Source: Taudactylus pleione
Lineage: Eukaryota > Chordata > Amphibia > Anura > Myobatrachidae
Length of the DNA stretch: 64,000 bases
Assembly (NCBI GenBank): GCA_031769625.1
Contig: JAUIMM010000169.1
Location: forward strand, 10,102,001-10,166,000
Direction of reading: 5' to 3'
Below, one piece after another: positions 44,319-53,690 of this stretch. Position 1 is the stretch's first letter; each line of letters begins with the position of its first letter. The notes below the pieces were generated by a model, which saw only the letters and a list, made by a program, of their open reading frames with translations, had not been told where the DNA came from and made no database searches. A program made the position numbers and the translations under genes.

Positions 44319-44539
44319 ACTGCCTGAGAGGAGCCACTGTCTTCACCAAGCTAAACCAAATGGGGGCCTACAACCTTATTCAAATTCAACAAGGAGATGA
44401 GTGGAAGACTGCTTTGAACACTTCAAATATTTGGTTATAGCCTTTTGGCTCTGCAATGCCGCAGTGGTCTTCAGAGATTCATAACTGAGATATTCTCAGA
44501 TCTCCTGTACTCATGTGACGTAGTCTATCTAGATGATAT
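44319..44539 (+). pseudogene. Ty3/gypsy A reverse transcriptase, first part
   Basis: The frame reads [20 protein letters not shown] then [16 protein letters not shown], the classic gypsy RT block with the first catalytic aspartate position altered: the usual KLDLRGAYNL is [10 protein letters not shown] here. A short deletion and frameshift lead to LQRFITEIFSDLLYSCDVVY and LDD at 44530. The element is cut there by an L1; RT resumes at 49808. Gag, protease and the RT N-terminus are absent: the RT follows the leader almost directly, so a large internal deletion preceded or accompanied decay. Confidence 0.88.
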
Positions 44540-44892
44540 ATATTTTTTTTTTTCAAAGTATTTTATTGTTAGGAAAACAACAAATTGTGATACAAATATA
44601 TCAGTAAGTTTTCTTCAGGATAATAAACACATTACAGAGAAACATCTAACAAAATAATTAAAATATTTGCAGTATATAAATCTCTATATAAATATAAATT
44701 GTAATTGCGCACCCAAGAAACAGTTACATATATCATTACATATGCAATAACAGTTACATTTACCATTATCATTACCATTAACGGGCCAGCTACCATTATA
44801 ATGTGAATCAAAATCAAAAGGGCGGACCATTATTAAGTACTTCCAAGTTAAATCATGACGTTAACTGAAAGCATCTCCGTAAGGAATCATCA

Positions 44893-45560
44893 TCACTTAA
44901 AGGAATCTTTAAGTGATGGGGATAAAGTGTGAATATAAAGTAACCATGTGCCAAAAAATTTTTCAGTAAAATTTTCTTTATTAGTGGATGTCTCTGTCCA
45001 GTCCATGGTAAACAGAAATATTATTTTAGGTTGTAATAATGTAAGAGTAGGTGGGTTAGTCGCAATCCATTTTGAGAGAATGGTCTTTTTTGCAGCTGCT
45101 GTCACTTTGGTCAGAAGTAGTTTATTTCCTTTTGTCAAACCCTGTGAGTGTGTGTTTGTGAATATATTCCAGAAAACCCAATCTTTAGAGATCACAAAAG
45201 CAATTTTTAGAACCTCTTTAATATAACTATTAAGTTCACCCCAGAAAACCTGTACACGCGCAGTGTACTATATCGGCGTCAGGTGCTGAACATTTATAAC
45301 AATTGGCGTTAGGTGCATCACCAACAATGTATTTCAATTTGAGGGTGTAATATGCTCTGTGTAAAATTTTGAGATGCATTTCATTATAAGAGACTGATAC
45401 CAATTGTTTGTTCATTTTAAGACATGAAAGAGCAACAGACTCTAAGGGGATTTGAGGGAAATCCTCTTTCCATTTTGCAAGAATATATAAAGGAAGTAGA
45501 GAAAGGTCCCTATGGTTTGCGACGTAACGCACCATCCAGACACCAATTTAGATCAGCTTC
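44893..45560 (-). pseudogene. L1 ORF2 C-terminal region
   Basis: Minus-strand frames give LILAKWKEDFPQIPLE-like and VSYNEMHLKILHRAYYTLKL, then NANCYKCSAPDADIVHC (the Cys-containing CCHC-like end of L1 ORF2), then WVFWNIF, AAAKKTILSKWIATNPPTL and WLLYI. Order and motifs match the post-RT C-terminal region of L1 ORF2. The frame shifts at least once near 45220. It is the direct continuation of 48890-49380 across the hAT insertion. Confidence 0.82.
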
Positions 45561-46478
45561 TAAAAGTCCATGCAACATGGTCTGAATATAACTCATTGCC
45601 TGCAAATACGGAAATAGAGGGATAATAATGGAGGGAAATTTCACCTGCATTTGAGAGTGAGTGAGAGGTTGGAGTGTAAAAATTAGGGGTGTGCACCGGC
45701 CACTTTTCGTGTTTTGTGTTTTGGTTTTGGATCTGGATCTTTCTTCGTGTTTTGGATCTGGATTGGTTTTGCCAAAACCACCCTTCCGTGTTTTGGGTTC
45801 TGGGTTTTGTGTTTTGGATCTGTATTTTTTTTAAAAAAAGCATAAAAACAGCTAAAATCACAGAATTTGTTGGTTTCTCTGCTCCTATGCTATTATTAAC
45901 CTCAATAACCTTAATTTCCACTCATTTCCAGTCTATTCTGAACACCTCACACCTCACAATAGTGTTTTCATGTCCAAAAGGTTGCACCGAGGTAGCTGGA
46001 TGACTATGCTAAGCGACACGAGTGGGCGGCACAAACACGTGACCCATCTAGGAGTGACACTGCAGTGGCAGACAGGATGGCAGTTAGAAAAACTAGGCCC
46101 CAAACTGTACATAATGCAAAGAAAAAAAAGAAGTGCAAGATGGAATTGTCCTTGGGCCCTCCCACCCACCCTTATGTTGTATAAACAGGACATGCACACT
46201 TTAACAAATCAATCATTTCAGCGCCAGGGTCTGCCACACAACTGTGGCTGAAATGATTGGTTCGTTTGGGCCCCCACAAAACAAGCTGGCAATTAATGTG
46301 TCCCTGCACAAACTGGCTCTACGGAGGCAAGATGTCATCCTCATCCTCCTCATCCACCGATTCCTCACCCTCTTCAGTGTGTACATCCTCATCCTCACAG
46401 AGTATTAATTCGTCCCTGCTGGAACCACAGGTCCCTCTGTACGTTCTGGAGGCTGGTCTCCCTGGAAGAGTTGATAAT

Positions 46479-46775
46479 TCATTTTATGAACATCATCTTC
46501 TCCACATTTTCTGGAAGCAACCTCCTACGCCTTTCGCTGACAAGGTTCCCGGCTGCACTAAACACTCTTTCGGAGTACACACTGGAGGGGGGGCAACTCA
46601 GGTAAAATAGAGCCAGTTTGTACAGGGACCTCCAAATTGCTTCTTTTTCCTGCCAGTACAGGTACGGACTGTCTGACATGCCTACTTGGATGCTGTCACC
46701 GATGTAATCCTTTAACAGACAGACGCACGCTTGTCGCTGCTGCTTTGAGGATTCAAGTGCGGCTACAGCCCACAC
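46479..46775 (-). pseudogene. hAT transposase C-terminal dimerisation exon
   Basis: On the minus strand the frame reads SKQQRQACVCLLKDYIGDS, then SDSPYLYWQEKEAIWRSLYK, LALFYLSCPPSSVYSERVFS, AAGNLVSERRRRLLPENVEK and MMFIK. This is the complete hAT dimerisation (Dimer_Tnp_hAT) signature: LA..YL..PPSSV.SERVFS.AG.....R..L.PENVE. It is remarkably intact compared with the 22-kb copy. The start of the frame lies in the first of the internal repeats. A stop follows, and degenerate tail sequence continues to about 46213. Confidence 0.92.
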
Positions 46776-47158
46776 AATTCACAAAGACAGAAAAAAAAAA
46801 AGAATATTTTAATTGTTTGTGTAGCACACTTTGAGGGTGTCACCACCCTTTAACAGACAGACGCACGCTTGTCGCTGCTGCTTTGAGGATGCAAGTGTGG
46901 CTACATCGCACACAAGTCACAAACACATTAAAAAAATAGTTTTTTATTTTTTGGAACACTTTGAGAGTTACACCACCCTTTAACAGACAGACGCACGCTT
47001 GTCGCTGCTGCTTTAAGGACGCAGGTGAGGCTACAGCCCACACATTTCACAAAGACCGAAAAAAAAAGAACAATATTTTAATTGTTTGTGTAGAACACTT
47101 TGAGGGTGTCACCACCCTTTAACAGACAGACGCACGCTTGTCGCTGCTGCTTTGAGGA
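46713..47158 (-). repeat. Internal tandem repeats of the hAT, set 1 (130-139 bp)
   Basis: TAACAGACAGACGCACGCTT begins at 46713, 46851, 46981 and 47120, giving periods of 138, 130 and 139. Each unit, read on the minus strand, has a T-rich tract, TTTGTGAATTGTGTGGGCTG, then AAAGCAGCAGCGACAAGCGT and CTGTCTGTTAAA: an acceptor-like pyrimidine tract followed by the codons KQQRQACVCLLK. The units thus duplicate an exon edge. Confidence 0.88.
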
Positions 47159-47493
47159 TGCAGGTGGAATCTAGACGGGATTTGGAACCGAGGACACACT
47201 ACCTCCATCAATTGTCTAAATCCCACTGCACTAATGTCGGATACCGGACGCACGTCTAACACCAACATAGCAGTCAAGGCCTCAGTTATACGTTTTGCTT
47301 CAGGATGACTGCTGTCGTACTTCATCCTCATCGCTAGGGGCTGTTGGAGGGTCAATTGTTTAGTAAAAGTAGTGATGTTCCTACTTCCTCTCTGGGATGA
47401 TGAACAACTCCCAGCAGCAGCAACAGCACTAGGAGGAAGAGGTTCTTGACCTTTCCCTATTTTATTTTTATCGGAGAAAGTTTGGTCCTCCAT
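47155..47493 (-). pseudogene. hAT transposase N-terminal exon
   Basis: Minus-strand ATG at 47493 starts MEDQTFSDKNKIGKG. A Ser/Ala-rich linker follows, then RNITTFTKQLTLQQPLAM, PEAKRITEALTAMLVLDVRP and VSAVGFRQLMEVVCPRFQIP (as DISAVGFRQLMEVV). These match the hAT region between BED finger and RNase H core and are homologous to 19640-19700 in the 18.9-23.5-kb hAT. The frame then runs into the repeats (SSDKRASVC). No BED finger is present ahead of it, and the catalytic core is absent. The protein would therefore lack DNA-cleaving residues. Confidence 0.88.
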
Positions 47494-47499
47494 TTATGT

Positions 47500-48360
47500 T
47501 ATATTGATATATATACGTGCGGCTAAAGCGCACACAAACACAGAAAATATTATTTTATTTTTGCTGGAGAGTAGTGCACTTTGTGGGTTACACCACCCTT
47601 TAAGAAATGAGCCAGCCGGCTCTTTACTTATGGGACACAGGCGCACGCTTGGCGCTGCTCCTTTGTTGATGCACGTGCAGCCACAGTGCACACAATTCAC
47701 AAACACAGAAAATAATTTTTTTTTTGGTTTGGACTGGAGTGTACTTTTGGGGGTTACAGCACCCTTAACGGTCAAGCCAGCCGGCCCTTTACTTATGACA
47801 CAGGCGCACGCTTGGCACTACTTTGTTGATGCACGTGCGGCTACTGCGCACACAATTCACAAACACAGAAAATAATTTTTTTTTAGGTTTGGACTGGAGT
47901 GTACTTTCGGGGGTTACAGCACCCTTAACGGTCAAGCCAGCCGGCCCTTTACTTATGACACAGGCGCACGCTTGGCACTACTTTGTTGATGCACGTGCGG
48001 CTACTGCGCACACAATTCACAAACACAGAAAATAATTTTTTTTTTGGTTTGGACTGGAGTGTACTTTCGGGGGTTACAGCACCCTTAACGGTCAAGCCAG
48101 CCGGCCCTTTACTTATGACACAGGCGCACGCTTGGCACTACTTTGTTGATGCACGTGCGGCTACTGCGCACACAATTCACAAACACAGAAAATAATTTTT
48201 TTTTGGTTTGGACTGGAGTGTACTTTCGGGGGTTACAGCACCCTTTAACGGTCAAGCCAGCCGGCCCTTTACTTATGACACAGGCGCACGCTTGGCACTA
48301 CTTTGTTGATGCACGTGCGGCTACTGCGCACACAATTCACAAACACAGAAAATATATTAT
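47500..48360 (-). repeat. Internal tandem repeats of the hAT, set 2 (160 bp)
   Basis: At least four near-identical 160-bp units (frame starts at 47823, 47983 and 48143 are exactly 160 apart) plus one or two diverged units at the 47500 side. The core words CACACAATTCACAAACACAG, GACACAGGCGCACGCTTGGC and CACCCTTAACGGTCAAGCCA recur. Set 2 is a diverged form of set 1 and lies in the leader side of the element. Confidence 0.92.
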
Positions 48361-48610
48361 TTTTTTAGCACTTGGGGGGAGCACCCCTGATGGACAGAGC
48401 ACCCCCTGGACAACACTACAGCACTCCTTTAGGACTGGGACACTGCACAGGACTTTGGAGTGGACACAGCCCCTATGGAGAACTGACTGCACAACACAGT
48501 CCAGCCAGCCCCTATGGACTTTGAAGTAGTGGACACAGCCCCTATTAACAACAGCAGCACAGCACAACACAGCCAGCCCCTATGGACTTTGAAGTAGTGG
48601 ACAACAGCAG

Positions 48611-48643
48611 CACTACACTACACTACACTACACTACACTACAC
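48611..48643. repeat. CTACA pentanucleotide microsatellite
   Basis: Six to seven CTACA units in the leader of the hAT, just downstream (minus strand) of its TATA-like box. Confidence 0.9.
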
Positions 48644-48711
48644 AGCCCTAACTCCCACCCTCCCTCTTCACTGTCCACAGCCGAGTGAGAAAATGGCGCC
48701 GACGCGGGTAC

Positions 48712-48720
48712 CTTATATAG
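48712..48720 (-). promoter_or_regulatory. TATA-like box of the hAT
   Basis: Minus-strand CTATATAAGG about 160 bp inside the 5' end, upstream of the leader. Position and sequence fit a core promoter; activity is inferred. Confidence 0.5.
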
Positions 48721-48889
48721 GATCCAAAACCCGCGAGACTCGGAAGGCGGGATGATGACGTTTTGCCTCGATTTCAGATCCGAGTCAGGCGGGAAAAGTC
48801 GAGCCTGATTCGGATCGGACTCGGATCGGGGGGGGCTCGGGGGGGTTCGGATTTCAGAAATCCGAACCCGCTCACCCCTAGTAAAAATT

Positions 48890-49380
48890 GATAAATATAT
48901 TGAATGCCACTGGTGTGCCAGTGTTGAAATTGGGCTGAATTGCCAGATGAAAAGGATGGGTTACCCCATAATGGCAAAAATAATGAGGACAATTTGGATA
49001 AGTGGGACTATGATCTAATAACGCGCCATGCTATGCATGTCGTATTTATTAACACGTTTTCTTTAGCTGCGTGAGGTAAACTAAGAGGATGGGTGTGTAA
49101 AAGAGACACTAAATTATGGTGTGGAGTAAATGCCTGCTCCATAGAGTACGTGGTATAGATATTATGACCACCAATCCAATCCAATCCATTGCTATTAGAT
49201 AATTAGCGGCTAGATCATATTGTCTGAGAGATGGTAGGTTTACCCCTCCTAGATGTGTCTGTTGTTGCAACTTAAACAGAGAAATTCTGGGGCGTTTTCC
49301 TGCCCATATGAATTTTTTAAAGCCTGATTAAAAAGTTTAAGGTCTTTCTTAACTGGTATAATTGGTAACATTTGAAGAAT
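48890..49380 (-). pseudogene. L1 ORF2, post-RT segment
   Basis: Minus-strand reading gives LQMLPIIPVKKDLKLFNQAL, then KKFIWAGKRPRISLFKLQQQ, THLGGVNLPSLRQYDLAANY and MDWIGGHNI. The FIW.GK.PR and GG..LP....Y..A motifs are diagnostic for the region after the L1 RT thumb. L1 5' truncation lies at the LQML codons, immediately next to the gypsy target duplication at 49808 once the 412-bp insert is removed. Confidence 0.87.
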
Positions 49381-49547
49381 AATTATTACATTAAATATTT
49401 ATATTACATGAAACTTAGAACTTAACTTTTAATCAGACAAAAAAACACAAAAAGACACACATATGTGTGTCTTTTTGTGTTTTTTGTCTGATTAAAAGTT
49501 AAGTTTTAAGTTTCATGTAATATAAATATTTAATGTAATAATTATTC
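49377..49547. repeat. 171-bp palindrome at the tandem-array edge
   Basis: The left arm AATAATTATTACATTAAATA ... CAAAAAGACACACAT is mirrored by ATGTGTGTCTTTTTG ... AATGTAATAATTATT, centre near 49462 at ACACATATGTGT. Only small indels and one or two substitutions separate the arms. The left arm lies outside and the right arm inside tandem unit 1. Units 2 and 3 have only the right arm. Confidence 0.92.
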
Positions 49548-49792
49548 ATAATTAAGAGTGCATCAACTAAGGAAAATTCTTTTTTTGAGTCATATCTCCT
49601 ATGACCCAACACAAACTATACAAGTACTTCCTGTACTTTTCCAATGGTGTACCACCAGCAAACTTATAAGCATTATTAAGGTATTATACTTTAGTATTCT
49701 CTTTTTAAATTATGCTGGTCTCTGATTATTATAGTGACTACATTGTAAGTGTTATTTTTTTCCTGTGCGGTCTCTAAAAATCCCTCTCCCCC
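49381..49792. mobile_element. 412-bp insertion with 14-bp target duplication
   Basis: AACATTTGAAGAAT lies on both sides (49367-49380 and 49793-49806), and the left copy is in-frame L1 sequence. The insert includes most of the 171-bp palindrome and 245 bp of other DNA ending AAATCCCTCTCCCCC. A 14-bp duplication suits retroposition more than a DNA transposon, but no tail or promoter is obvious. Confidence 0.65.
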
Positions 49793-49807
49793 AACATTTG
49801 AAGAATG

Positions 49808-50110
49808 TCTAGATGACATTTTAATATTTTCTTGCCTCACAACCCACCGTCAACAAGATGTACTCAAACGACTATGAGCCGAGCCAACCACTTATACACA
49901 AATTGGACAAGTGTAAGTTTGAGCAGACCTCGCTACCTTTTCTTGAGTACATAATTTCAGGCATGGGTGTGGAGATAGAGCAGGGCAAAACTCCAGGCTA
50001 TCAAGGAGTGGCCACTGTGCCACTCAATGATTCATGGGGTTTTCTAACTTCTTCCAGCAGTTCAATTAGAACTAATTCAGGGTGGTAGCCCCGATAATGC
50101 CTCTATCTCA
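49808..50110 (+). pseudogene. Gypsy A reverse transcriptase, second part (unit 1)
   Basis: Resumes the RT after the L1: LDDILIFSCLTTHRQ (49810-49854), then KCKFEQTSLPFLEYIISGMG (about 49910-49968), the gypsy KCEF....FLGYIIS block of palm and thumb. IKEWPLCHSMIHG-like and APIMPLSQW-like stretches follow in shifted frames. The YxDD box reads C-LDD here because the preceding codons were replaced at the insertion. Stops and shifts make it inactive. Confidence 0.88.
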
Positions 50111-50560
50111 GTGGGATACCATTGGAAAGCTTCACCCTTTGCGGATATCATTCCCACAAAACGCTGCCCACAGAAAGGAATTACAGAAATGGGTACAAGG
50201 AACTCCTAGCCAATAAAATGGTGTTTGAGGAGTTCAGACATTTGCTTGAGGGGGCCTTACACCTGGTGAAGCTTTTACAGATCACAAAAAAAACTGGCAT
50301 ATCTCCAGTCAGCCAGCAGACTGAACCCAAGACAAACATGCTGAACACTGTCATTCTCCAGGTTCCAACTTACTATCACCTTTTAGCCAGGCTCTTAAAA
50401 CAAAAAAGCAGATCCTCTATCTTGCTCATTTGACAACATGGACAGAGAAGAGGAGGGGAATCCCACACCACTGGTGACCCATCTAGTATACTAGCAGTTA
50501 TGGATACCATCCCTACAGGAGTTTTCTCCAGCAAATCATTTGTGACAGGATGGCTGAGAC
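50110..50560 (+). pseudogene. Gypsy A RNase H region (unit 1)
   Basis: FRHLLEGALHLV (about 50236-50270) and TDHKKNWHISSQ (about 50278-50312) match the E-W-R-H-L-L-E-G-A and TDHKNLEY blocks of gypsy RNase H. They contain a catalytic Glu and Asp position. ILYLAHLTTW and the tail near 50530 (GVFSSKSFVTG) continue to the spacer before integrase. Several frames are used. Confidence 0.8.
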
Positions 50561-50639
50561 TCATATTACTCAGCTGGGCCCAGATATCACAAATTTGGGT
50601 TATCCCAGGACCCGGAAAATGGGTGTGGATTAACAGATA

Positions 50640-51125
50640 GACAGTAAAAAGGTTAACAGTGTCTAGATAGACACCAGATGTTAGACAGTCTACTGGGAAA
50701 AAACTTCAACAAACTCAAGATTGACATGTAAGAAGGTCAACAGGTACAAATGGTCGACATGGTCTAAAGGTCGACATGAAAACAGATGGTTGATACATGA
50801 TTTTGTTTGTTTTTTAGCCCTAATCTTCACTCTAACCCAAACCCTTTCCTTGGAGCCTAACCCTAACCCTCCCTCCTGGTGCCTAACCCTAACTGTTGGG
50901 GGAGGTGCTTGACCCTAACCCTCCCTACTGGTGCCTAACCCTAACCGTTGGGGGAGATGCTTGACCCTAACCATCCTTTCTAGTGCCTAACCCTAACCCT
51001 CAGGTAAGTGGCTAACCTCCCTCCTGGTGCCTAACTCTCTAACCATTGAGGTAAGTGCCTTACCCCAACCCTTTGGTAAGTGCCAGAGACTTAGGGTTAG
51101 AGTTAGGCACTTACCCCAATGGTAA
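50640..51125. mobile_element. GTCGAC / CCCTAA repeat element in gypsy A (unit 1)
   Basis: Begins with TCGACATGGTCTAAAGGTCG-type repeats (50750-50780). An interrupted GTGCCTAACCCTAACC tract follows (50809-51070) and ends in its inverse TTAGGGTTAGAGTTAGGCAC (about 51091-51110). So the tract itself has an inverted end. Borders with gypsy A are approximate. It resembles the core of the nested element at 11509-12094. Confidence 0.65.
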
Positions 51126-51130
51126 TTCAT

Positions 51131-51264
51131 TCTGAACATATTCCGACTCCACATTTTTCTATGGACATCACATTGGATAGGGGTATCCAGTTCACTTATT
51201 GGTTCTAGAGGGTGTTCTGCAATCAGGCAAACATAAAACTGAACTTTTCCTCAGACTATTACTC
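51131..51264 (+). pseudogene. Gypsy A integrase core piece (unit 1)
   Basis: FSMDITLDRGIQFTYWF joins the start of the catalytic core (SMD, first acid) to the SDRGVQFTSRFW block (second acid) by deletion of the middle. VFCNQANIKLNFSSDYYS follows, and then gypsy B begins at 51265. The continuation HSQSNGQTEK lies after gypsy B at 54202, completing the YHPQ(S/T)NGQTERVN motif across it. Confidence 0.87.
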
Positions 51265-52428
51265 TGTCAGGATGCGGCCTGGGATCGGCCGTTACTCACC
51301 TCTTTGCAAGCATCCTTGGGCTTAGGTGTTCAGTTGCTGGGAGTGGAGGTGAGTTGTGGCTGAGTATTCTCCCTGGGTCTGCTAGGGCTTCCATGTGTGT
51401 GTCCTGGTTCCCGGGTTGCCAGGCATGGGCGCAGCCATGTTGGTCCATATCAGCTGACTAGTGTTCCCCAATGGTAGTCCTGTGGCCAATCAGCTGATCC
51501 TCTGATCCAATGACCAGCAACCTAAGAGTATTTATTCTGACTCCAGGAACAGGAAACTGCTTTTCAACTTCGCTGTTCCAGTGATTGTTATGCTCTCCTG
51601 TGTGTTTACTTCACTCCTATAGTGGTTTCTACTGTGACTATGTCTCAGGCTCTGCAGTGTTCCTTCCCAGTGAACCCTCCTTGTGACTACCACTGCTGTT
51701 CAGCTATTCTAGTAGTTTCAATTCAGCTCCATCTGTTGATTCGTGTGAAGAGTTACCTTGTGCACTTTTTGCAGTTTTCTTATGCACTTCCTTGGTTTCC
51801 AGAGACCACCCTGAAAGGGGGGGTACTGTCAGGATGTGGCCTGGGATTGGCCGCTACACACCTCCATGCCGGCGTCCTTGGGCTTAGGTGTTCAGTCTCT
51901 GGGAGTGGAGGTGAGTGGTGGCTGAGTATTTTCCCTGGGGTCTGCTATGGCTTCTGTGCGTGCGTCCTGGTTCCTGGGATGCCGAACATGGATGCAGCCA
52001 TGTTGGTCCATATCACATGACTAGTGTACCCCAATGGTAGTCCTGTGGTCAATCAGCTGATCCTCTTATCCAATGACCAGCTACCTAAGGGTATTTTAGT
52101 CTGACTCCAGGAACAGGAAACTGCTGTTCAACTTCGCTGTCCCAGTGATTATTATGCTCTCCAGTGGTTTCCACAAAGTATCTCCTGTGTGTTGTTTCAG
52201 CCCTCACGCCAACCTCCAGTGTTACATGTATTAGCTCCCATGCTAATTCTCAGTGTGTTACTTCAGCTCTCTCACAGAACTCCAGTGTTTCATGTAACAG
52301 TTCCTGTGTTGTCTTTCAGTGTGCTGCTCAGCTCTCAAGCTGCCTCTCTTCAAGCTGATTACTAATTTAGCTGTCCAGCTGCATCTCTGTGTTTACTTTG
52401 CTCCTATAGTGGTTTCTACTGTGACTAT

Positions 52429-52978
52429 GGGGGTCATTCAGACCCACTCGCGAGTGGCAGTACGCTCGCAAGTGGGTCGATGGTCCCCACTGCGCATGCG
52501 CATGACGGAGGGAGCTCCGTTGTGCGCATGCGCGAGACCCGGCGAGCAAAGGACTTTCCATCGCTCCGGGTCTCGCACCAAAGGGAACGTGCTGTCGATG
52601 CTGATTGACAGCACGCCCCCTTTGGTGGGCGTGCCGGGGGCATGCCTGCCAGACGGAGGCGTTCCCATGGGAATGCCTACCGTCTGATGCCGGCCCCACT
52701 GACATCACTAGTGATGTCAGTGGGAGTGATTTTGGCTCTGATAGAGCCAAAATCACTCCTGGGCTTGTGGTTGAGAAACCCGACCACAGGGTTTCACTCG
52801 CAAGTCCGATGGTCGCGATGGTCAAGACCATCGCGACCATCTTGTTGGACGCTCGTATATGCTGTGGGTGGTGACCCACAGCTATACGAGCGTCCAGGAG
52901 GACGCTCCATATTAATGGAGGAGGGCCCTGATTCAGAGCGAGCACTCTGGTCAGAGCGTCCAGCTCTGAATCAGGGCC
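52429..52978. mobile_element. Multi-hairpin MITE, copy 2 (unit 1)
   Basis: A 550-bp relative of 24133-24633 with TAT on both sides (52426-52428 and 52979-52981). The first LTR copy shows the empty site GTGACTATGTCTCAGG at about 51640. It has an extra hairpin (CCACTGACATCACTAGTGAT and mirror, near 52695-52730) that copy 1 lacks. The 192-residue antisense frame across it is a product of symmetry. Confidence 0.92.
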
Positions 52979-53084
52979 TATGTCTCAGGCTCTGCAGTGT
53001 TCCTTCCCAGGGAACCCTCCTTGTGACTACCAATGCTGTTCATCTATTTATACCTTGTGCTGACTACCTTCAGTTCTCAGTATT

Positions 53085-53690
53085 TCAAAACAAGTACTGA
53101 CTACCATCGATTCCCAGTGTTTTATATGAAGTGCTGGTTACCATCGCCATTCAGCATCTCATACCAAGTATCGATTACCCTCGAATCTCAGTGTCTCATT
53201 CCAATTGCTGATTACCATCGATTCTCAGTGTGTCATACCAAGTATCGATTCTCAGTGTCTCATTCCAAGTGCTGATTACCATCGATTCTCAGTATGTCAG
53301 TCATACCAAGTATTGATTCTCAATGTCTCAATCCAAGTGCTGATTACCATCAATTCTCAGTGTCTCATTCCAAGTGCTGAATACCATCGATTCTCAGTGT
53401 CTCATTCCAAGTGCTGACTACCGTCGATTCTCAGTACTGGCTACTATTGCCACTCAGCACCTCATACCAACTATCAATTACCATCGCCATTTAGCATCTC
53501 ATACAAGCTACTGATTACCATCGATTCCCAGTATCTCATTCCAAGTGCTGACTACTATAGCCATTCAGCATCTCATACCAACTATTGATTACCATCGATT
53601 CTCAGTGTCTCATTCCAAGTGATGACTACCATCGATTCTCAGTGTCTTATACCATTTCTTAGTATATTCCTGTGTCTCATTTCTCAGTGC
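53085..53690. repeat. Minisatellite in LTR B (unit 1)
   Basis: About twelve irregular units of 35-60 bp using ACCATCGATTCTCAGTGTCT, CATTCCAAGTGCTGATT and CAGCATCTCATACCAA as building words. It repeats in unit 2 at 59516-60121. Confidence 0.88.

Larger units (their letters stand above)
45684..48880 (-). mobile_element. Non-autonomous hAT with internal repeat arrays, 3197 bp
   Basis: Ends are TAGGGGTG and CACCCCTA; GTAAAAAT is duplicated exactly at 45676-45683 and 48881-48888. Transcription would run right to left: a TATA-like box (48712-48720), a CTACA microsatellite in the leader, five 160-bp-type repeats (47500-48360), an N-terminal exon (47155-47493), three 130-139-bp related repeats (46713-47158), a C-terminal exon (46479-46775), then an acidic tail and the 3' terminus. 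The middle of the transposase is missing, so it cannot move by itself. It interrupts the L1 ORF2. Confidence 0.9.
44540..49807 (-). mobile_element. 5'-truncated antisense L1 insertion (hosts a hAT and a 412-bp insert)
   Basis: A non-LTR retrotransposon inserted antisense in the gypsy A RT. Its 3' end is at 44540: read on the minus strand, AACAATAAAATACTTTG is followed by an A-run (plus-strand T-run at about 44543-44553), i.e. polyadenylation signal and tail. Target duplication: TCTAGATGATAT (44528-44539) and TCTAGATGACAT (49808-49819), 12 bp with one mismatch, coding for LDD in gypsy RT. Only the last part of ORF2 survives. It is interrupted by a 3.2-kb hAT (45684-48880) and a 412-bp insertion (49381-49792). 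Such L1/Tx1-like elements are common in frogs. Confidence 0.85.

Noticed and set aside
47500..48360. CRISPR-like array
   Set aside because: The units are contiguous 160-bp tandem repeats with no unique spacers, inside a eukaryotic hAT transposon.
47504..48529. Series of 70-128-residue plus-strand frames with a repeated sequence
   Set aside because: They are antisense readings of the 160-bp repeat array in the hAT element.
52367..52945. 192-residue antisense frame, repeated at 58798-59376
   Set aside because: It overlaps the multi-hairpin MITE, whose GC-rich inverted repeats keep several frames open on both strands.
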